From Pigoraptor vietnamica (taxonomy: Eukaryota > Opisthokonta > Filasterea), in assembly GCA_943704525.1 (NCBI GenBank), contig CALSCQ010002671.1:1-35000 (forward strand): a stretch of 35,000 bases of DNA. The letters are read 5' to 3'. The notes beneath the pieces were generated by a model. The model made no database searches. It was not told the DNA's origin and saw only the letters and a list, made by a program, of their open reading frames with translations. Of this stretch, positions 29,826 to 35,000 are shown piece by piece. Numbering within the stretch: position 1 is the first letter of the stretch; every line of letters begins with the position of its first letter. The translations under genes were made by a program, and so were the position numbers.

Positions 29826-32800
29826 ATGCGCGAGCTTATCGTCGGCCTTCTCCGGAGCCTTGTGGCCGATCGCTTCGGTGAACGGGCGGTGCGCGTGGTG
29901 GATTTGCGCGCTGCTGCGCTGGCGGAGAAGATTGCGGATGAGCCCGCGTCGTGGGGCGCGTGCCCCAATGCCCTCGCCGCGGCCTACGTCTCCGTGGTCG
30001 CTGAATATGCGAACCTGCGCTCGGGCGCGCACGTGCTCGAGCTGCTCGGGCAATACTGGGTGGATTATGTGAGCCGCAACGGCCTCGGCAAGTGGGTATT
30101 GACGGGTTTTGTTCCGCATTGTCAATGTCGTATGCCACACAAACTCACTGAGTGCGACTGCTTTCACTGTGCGCTGCAGGCTCTTCCAGCAGCTGGGCGG
30201 GTCGCTCCGCGAGGCACTGCGGCACCTCAGCCGCCTGCACGAGGACCTCGTCGCCTCTGCGTCCGACGAGCGCCTCGTGTTGCCAACGCTGTACATGCTC
30301 GACACGGACGGCGTCAATTTCGAACTGCACGCCGACTTTGGTGCGCCCGGGTGCGGCCCCATTCTGAAGGGCATCGTGGACGGCCTCGCGCGCACGTACA
30401 TCAAGGCGTCGAACGTGGAGGCGTCGGTGGTGGCGCCGACGGAGGGCGACTCGCCGAATGTCGCGGTGTTGGACGTGGTGATACGGCCGAGCGACCGGCG
30501 CAGGGGGTCGCTCACGCCCATACCGCCGGGATCCCTGCGCATCTGCGGCGACAAGGTGGAGGAGATATTTCCCTTCTACATTGCGATCAACTACAAGCTG
30601 CGCATCTCGCACATGGGGGCGTCTCTGCAACGCGTGCTGCCGGACCTTCTGCTGGGGATGAACGTGTTTGACGCGTTTGAGCTCAACAGCCCTCGGCTGG
30701 CCTTCAGTGACTACACGGCGCTCGTGGACCACGCCAAGTGCCTCTTTTCGCTCTCGCGCGGCGGCATTGAGCTCGTCGGCCAGATGTTGCACCTTCCCGA
30801 GGACGAGGTCGTCGCCTTTCTTGCCACGCCTCGCATCGACTCGCTGCGCAAGGCCTCGGGCAGTACGGACGCCGCGACGCCCCTCTCGACCGCCGCGGCG
30901 TTTTCGCTGCTGAGCATTCCGATTCACTCGCGGGTGTTTGACTGTCCGTACGACAGCGACGACCTGGACCTGGACGACGGCCCCGACGAGGCGAACGGAG
31001 ATGCGCTGTCGGCCGTGCTCGCGGTGCCGGACTCTGAGCTGATCTGGACGCTGTCGCAGGGGCTGCAGAAGAAGAAGTCGAAGGAAGACCTCCTCGCGTC
31101 GATGAAGAAGGTCACAAAGTTCTTTGGGGAGGCCGATCCCTCGATCGACCACGGCTCGCAGGTGGGCGCAGTTGGATGGCCTCTATTCTGGAATGGCGCC
31201 CGCTTTCTTTGAGTGTTGCACGTGCTGTGTGCTGACGATCGATGGTGTCCCCCCTTTGCAGCTCGCGCAGAGCCAGATGGACCTCACGGCGCCCGTCGAG
31301 AAGATGCTTCTCGTGCTGCAGCGCCTGAAAAGCTCGGTCGACGTCGACCTTGCGACGGACATTGACTTTGTGATTGGCGAACTCACGTCCAACTACGACG
31401 TGTACGTTCCCAATTTGGAGGCGCGGTTGTCCATGGACAGCTCGATGGATTCCGAGTTCTCGGATTATCTCGAGTCGTTCTTCCCCCGGCAGGCGTCGCT
31501 CAAATTTCGCCAGAGCTCCACGCTGAAGCGCTCTAGCAAGAGCTCGCTCAAGAGCCTCCTCAACATTGCCGAGTCCTCGGAAACGGCGTCGCACGAGGCC
31601 ACCCCGGAGGAAGCCTCGCCCTTGCCCGGCGGCAACGTGTCGCGCCAGGCCTCGATGCGCAACTCGCAGGGCCCGCAGAGCTCGTCCGCCTCGCAAGGTG
31701 TCAAGGTGCGCTCCCCCTGTGCTCTCAGTGCGCGCCTATGCCGGGCTGTGTGACGAGGATTGGTTGATGCGGTGCACGGTATTGATCTTTTCCCGTCTCC
31801 ATCCAGACGCCCGAGTCGTCGCTGCCGTCGTCGCGATCGAATTCCATCGTGGCCGTGTCGGCGCCCGTCGACCGCGAGGGGTATATGACGAAGCGGGGCG
31901 GGCGTGGCGTGATGAAAAACTGGCGCCGGCGCTTTTTTGTGCTCAGCGGCAGCCTGATTTATTACTATAAGAACAGTCGGAAGGTGCGTGTCAGGGGTGG
32001 CTGGTGGTCCCGTGCCATGGTCCCGTGCGTGTGGATGCTGATGTGCTCGTGGTCCCGTGCCATGGTCCCGTTCGTGTGGATGCTGATGTGCTCGTGGTCC
32101 CGTGGCATGGTCCCGTGCGTGTGGATGCTGATGTGCTTCGCGCCTGCACACGCACACGCAGGACATGAAGCCGCTCGGCGTCATTGATCTGCAGGAGTTC
32201 AACACGTGCCGCGCGGTGAAGCGGAAGGACGTCGTCTGCATGGAAATTGCGCAGGCGAAGATCGACACTCGCGCTTATTATGCGCACGCCGACACTGAAG
32301 CAGAGGTGCGTGTGAGGCCTGTATCGGCGCCGTGTGTGCCAGATGCAAGTTTTGCTCACGGATTCTTTGTGCGTGCGTGTGTCACGCGTAGACGCGTGAG
32401 TGGATTGCGGTGGTATCGGCGCGCATCGCGGAGCTCCGGGCGGATGGCGGCAACGGCGCGATCGAGAGCTTTGCGGATCGCCGAAAGCGCGCGTTCAGCG
32501 AGAGCAGCAACGAGAAGACGCCGGTGTCCGATGACGACGACGACGAGGACGAGGACAACAGCGAAGACGGTGGTCGCACGCCCGAGTCGCAGAGGTGCGT
32601 GCGTTTGGAAATTGGGCCGGTTGTTCCTGAGAAGCGTGCACGTCCGTGCGCTTCGAATCTCATGTTTGCCTTTCTTTTCCAATCAGGAAATATCGGAGCT
32701 CGAACCTGGCTCCCGCACCGTCGGATGCGCCGGCGCCTGCTGCGCCGCCTCCCGCTGCCGCCGCCCCCGACGGCACTGCGACGCGGCTGGAAGCGGTGTC

Positions 32801-34005
32801 CGAGGCACTCGTGAGCGTGCAGCGGCCGCTTGGCCAGGCCGAGATTGACAGCGTGGCGCTGCAGGCGCGCACGGGATTGCTCGAGGACCTCGACTTCAAC
32901 GTGTTCAAGGCGCACGAGCTGACGAACGGCGGCAGCCTGCGCTGGGTCACGCGCGAGATCCTCAACAAGTTTGACATTATGCCGAAGCTGGGGATTGACG
33001 GCGCGCGGCTGGACCGCTTCCTGCTGGCAATTGAGCGAGGGTACAAGGCGGAGAACCCCTACCACAACGCCATTCACGCGGCGGACGTGACGCAGACGAT
33101 GTACCACTTTCTGTCGACGCTCGGCCTCGCGCAGTACCTGTCGGACCTCGACATTTTCTCTGCGGTAATTGCGGCCGCCATCCACGACTACATGCATCCG
33201 GGGCTGAACAACGCGTTCCACATCAACGCGCGGTCGCCCGAGGCGATGCTGTACAACGACCAGTCTGTGCTCGAAAACATGCACCTGGCGCGCGCCTTTG
33301 AGGTCATCTCGCGCGACGAGTGCAACATCTTCAGCGCGCTGTCTCCGGCGGACGCCCGGCACGCGCGCGGCGTGGTGATCCAGATGGTGCTGAACACGGA
33401 CATGAGCCTGCACTTTGAGCTGCTGGGCAAATTCAAGGGCGCGCTGCCGAGCCACGAGCTCAAGCCCGACGAGACGCTGCCGAACTCGACCATCCTGCTC
33501 ATCCTCGCGATGGCGCTGCACTGCGCCGACGTCAGCAACCCCGTCAAGTGCCGCGAGCTGTACCTCGAGTGGGCGCACCGCGTGATGGACGAGTTCTTCA
33601 ACCAGGGCGATATATCCGCACCCGCACTGCGTCTGTAATGTGCGTGCAGTCCCGATGCGCGTGCGTGCAGGTGTGCTGGCATGCCCCTGTGTCTTCAGAA
33701 GTCTCTTCACGCATGCGTTGACGTTGTGTGTCTGTGAACCCGCCCCCTCCCCCAAACCCCGTTCCTCCTTGACTCGGCCGCACATGGAGCGCCGTCTCGG
33801 CATGCCCATCAGCCCCTTCATGGACCGCAACTCGGCCACGATGGCCAAATGCCAGAGCTCGTTCATCGGCTACATTGTCGAGCCTCTCTACAAGCTCTAC
33901 GCCACGTTCCTCCCCCAGCTCGGCGACGCCTGCCTCGTCCACCTGCGGGACAACCGCAGGATCTGGGAGGAGAACGCCGTACCCACACCCACAGAGCACC
34001 ACTGA
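29826..34005 (+). CDS. H-NOX-HNOBA-PH cyclic-nucleotide phosphodiesterase fusion
   Basis: Exons 29826-30091, 30180-31161, 31262-31705, 31807-31983, 32162-32305, 32392-32594, 32687-33611 and 33784-34005 join in frame to 1120 aa. Residues 1-185 match the H-NOX (heme NO/O2-binding) domain of soluble guanylate cyclase: VLELLGQYWVDYV, LGGSLREALRHL and RLHEDLV, with H109 at the place of the proximal heme histidine (His105 of sGC beta1). About 205-310 is HNOBA, the PAS-like partner domain (EIFPFYIAINYKLRI, VLPDLLLGMNVFDAFEL, LVGQMLHLPEDE). About 417-470 resembles the PDE8 linker (LTAPVEKMLLVLQRL). A serine-rich stretch follows, then a PH domain (about 588-685; REGYMTKRG, NWRRRFFVL, EWIAVV) and an acidic spacer. 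The PDE domain (about 790-1115) has YHNAIHAADV (H865, H869), AIHDYMHPG (H905, D906, H909), LHCADVSNP and EFFNQGD, closest to PDE1/PDE8. No cyclase domain is present. The expected role is gas- or redox-regulated cyclic-nucleotide breakdown at a membrane. The last intron is AT-AC. Confidence 0.88.
32004..32138. repeat. Three-copy 45 bp minisatellite in intron 4 of the H-NOX-PDE gene
   Basis: Units start at 32004, 32049 and 32094 with only a few differences. They occupy 135 of the 178 nt of the intron 31984-32161. Each carries GGATGCTGATGTGC, which resembles the GGATGTGCTGATGG core of the 45 bp dynein-intron repeat. Confidence 0.93.
33612..33783 (+). other. U12-type AT-AC intron in the H-NOX-PDE gene
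   Basis: The conserved PDE frame runs to EFFNQGD at 33611 and resumes at ATG GAG CGC at 33784 (MERRLGMPISPF). No GT-AG pair fits this junction. The intron begins ATATCC, ends CGCAC, and has TCCTTGAC about a dozen bases before its end. These are the 5' site, 3' site and branch site expected of a minor-spliceosome AT-AC intron. It is phase 0 and 172 nt long. Confidence 0.88.
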
Positions 34006-34191
34006 GTCGCACTGGGGTTGACCCGATCGCCGCCTGCCGTCGTGACCGCTCTTGCGCTGTCTCGCGAGCGCGCTGTGCCGTCTGCGCTTTTTCGTCTCTT
34101 TGCTCGGATTGCGTATTGTTAAGGAGCGTTCCGTTGCGTTGCATGTCACTTTTTGTATTTTTCCGTGGTAACAAATGACAGCCGTCGCCGC

Positions 34192-34774
34192 TTATGCCGT
34201 GCCCTCGTACCGCACTTCCTTGCCCGTCTTTTGGATGGCCGCAAGCAGCGTGTCCTTGGGGGCGCTCCCCGTCACTGTCACGCGCTTGTCGGGGATGGAG
34301 CACTCGACATTCTGCACGCCTGTTGCGGAAAGAACGACGCCTGAGCGCCAAGCCGTAATAGGACAGCGCGGCTCCAGCGACTACGACGCGCACCATGCAC
34401 ACACGGCTCAAGGTCACTGCAGCCCGAAGACGACTCACGCGGCCAAAGTACAAGCGCACGCTAATGGAGTTTGACACATACTATGCACTGCGCATGCGCG
34501 CACTTCACGCTGCAAGTGCATTCAAACACGGATTCCTTCCTGCACAAACACGCCTAGCGCACCGCCGGACGCACACACACTGCCCCCGCTTCTATGCATG
34601 ACAAGGAGTGCGCATACCTTCCACTCGCTTAAGCACGCGCGTCACCGCTCCAGAGCAACCCTCGCAGGTCATTGCGACGAAAAACACGTGCTTCTGCGAA
34701 CGAAATGCAGCCGAGAAGTGTCACGCTTCGCCAGCGCAAGAAGGCGTCGGAAAACAGCCACCCACCTCCGTCAT
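34192..34774 (-). CDS. ATX1: ATX1/ATOX1-type cytosolic copper chaperone
   Basis: Small HMA-domain metallochaperone that carries Cu(I) to P-type ATPases of the secretory pathway. Three exons (34774-34766, 34693-34618, 34319-34192) join in frame to 70 aa, the normal size for ATX1. The Cu-binding motif MTCEGC (M-x-C-x-x-C) lies at residues 11-16, followed by SGAVTRVLKRVEGV, the second-strand segment KRVTVTG and the family's C-terminal KTGKEVR at the metal-site loop. The first coding exon contributes only three codons (M, T, E). Its GAG/GTGGGT donor and the TTTCGTTCGCAG acceptor are good, but a different start cannot be excluded. Intron 2 (298 nt) is long for this locus. The gene converges on the H-NOX-PDE gene with 186 bp between stops. 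Confidence 0.93.
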
Positions 34775-35000
34775 CTTCAGAAGGACGCACACCGCGACAA
34801 CGCCTTCTCTCTCCGCTTCTCAACTCTCCCCTTCTCTCTCTCTCTCTCTCTCTCTCTTTGCTCTCTTCCTTCTTCTCTTTCAAGTGCCGCGAGTGCACCT
34901 TTTGGCTCTCGCACACACAGCAAGCCCCTCGTGACCCAGTTGAATAACAGACGGTATCAACCTTAATTTAGATGGAATGCAGCTAAATTAGAAACGCACA
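34775..35000. promoter_or_regulatory. Upstream region of the copper chaperone gene
   Basis: No coding exon seen. It contains a (CT)n tract at about 34831-34858 and becomes AT-rich in the last 70 bases. It probably holds the ATX1 promoter and perhaps the flank of the next gene beyond the window. Confidence 0.4.
34831..34858. repeat. (CT)n microsatellite
   Basis: About 13 CT dinucleotides upstream of the ATX1 gene. On the gene's own strand this is a GA repeat. Confidence 0.93.

Noticed and set aside
33612-33640. Stop codon (TAA at about 33636) ending the H-NOX-PDE protein early
   Set aside because: The PDE domain would lose its last conserved helices and the glutamine region, all of which continue at 33784 after a good AT-AC intron.
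1-35000. tRNA, rRNA, transposase, retroelement or virus-like genes
   Set aside because: None recognised on reading through both strands. A covariance-model or profile search could still find a small RNA that I missed.

Overview
The window is nuclear DNA of a GC-rich, flagellated unicellular eukaryote. Protein-coding genes are packed tightly. Most introns are short (about 50-180 nt), and many begin GTGCGT or GTGAG and end in CAG. An axonemal outer-arm dynein gene shows that the organism builds motile cilia, and one AT-AC intron implies a U12-type (minor) spliceosome. I cannot name the taxon from sequence alone. No viral, retroelement or transposase gene was recognised.

Layout: 1-870 holds GT/CA microsatellites, an imperfect inverted repeat and AT-rich non-coding DNA. 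Ten genes follow: an intronless glutathione S-transferase-like gene (-, 873-1679); RCL1, a pre-rRNA processing factor (-, nine exons, 1878-3641); a CCDC97 homologue (+, seven exons, 3809-5156); an axonemal-dynein-light-chain-domain protein resembling AXDND1 (-, four exons, 5188-8549); the outer-arm dynein beta heavy chain of the DNAH9/11/17 class (+, ten exons, 8874-23374); an RMDN-family microtubule regulator (-, five exons, 23534-24592); a cyclic-nucleotide phosphodiesterase with an N-terminal RRM and GAF domains (+, seven exons, 25004-28498); an unidentified gene with a C-terminal beta-sandwich-like segment (-, 28557-29211); a second phosphodiesterase with H-NOX, HNOBA and PH domains (+, eight exons, 29826-34005); and an ATX1-type copper chaperone (-, three exons, 34192-34774). 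From RCL1 onward, nine consecutive genes alternate strand strictly, so every junction is either divergent with a shared promoter or convergent with a 31-190 bp gap.

Most striking is the 29826-34005 gene. It has the sensor half of a soluble guanylate cyclase (H-NOX plus HNOBA) joined, through a PDE8-like linker and a PH domain, to a cyclic-nucleotide phosphodiesterase instead of a cyclase. The upstream PDE gene carries an RNA-recognition motif ahead of its GAF domains. Both are unusual sensor-effector fusions, and they lie beside cilium and microtubule genes. The dynein heavy chain and AXDND1-like genes share one 324 bp divergent promoter, which suggests co-expression during ciliogenesis. Three introns have grown by tandem duplication of internal units, and in two of them the array runs up to the 3' splice site.

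Exon coordinates were worked out by hand from reading frame, splice consensus and remembered protein families. No alignment or transcript data were available.
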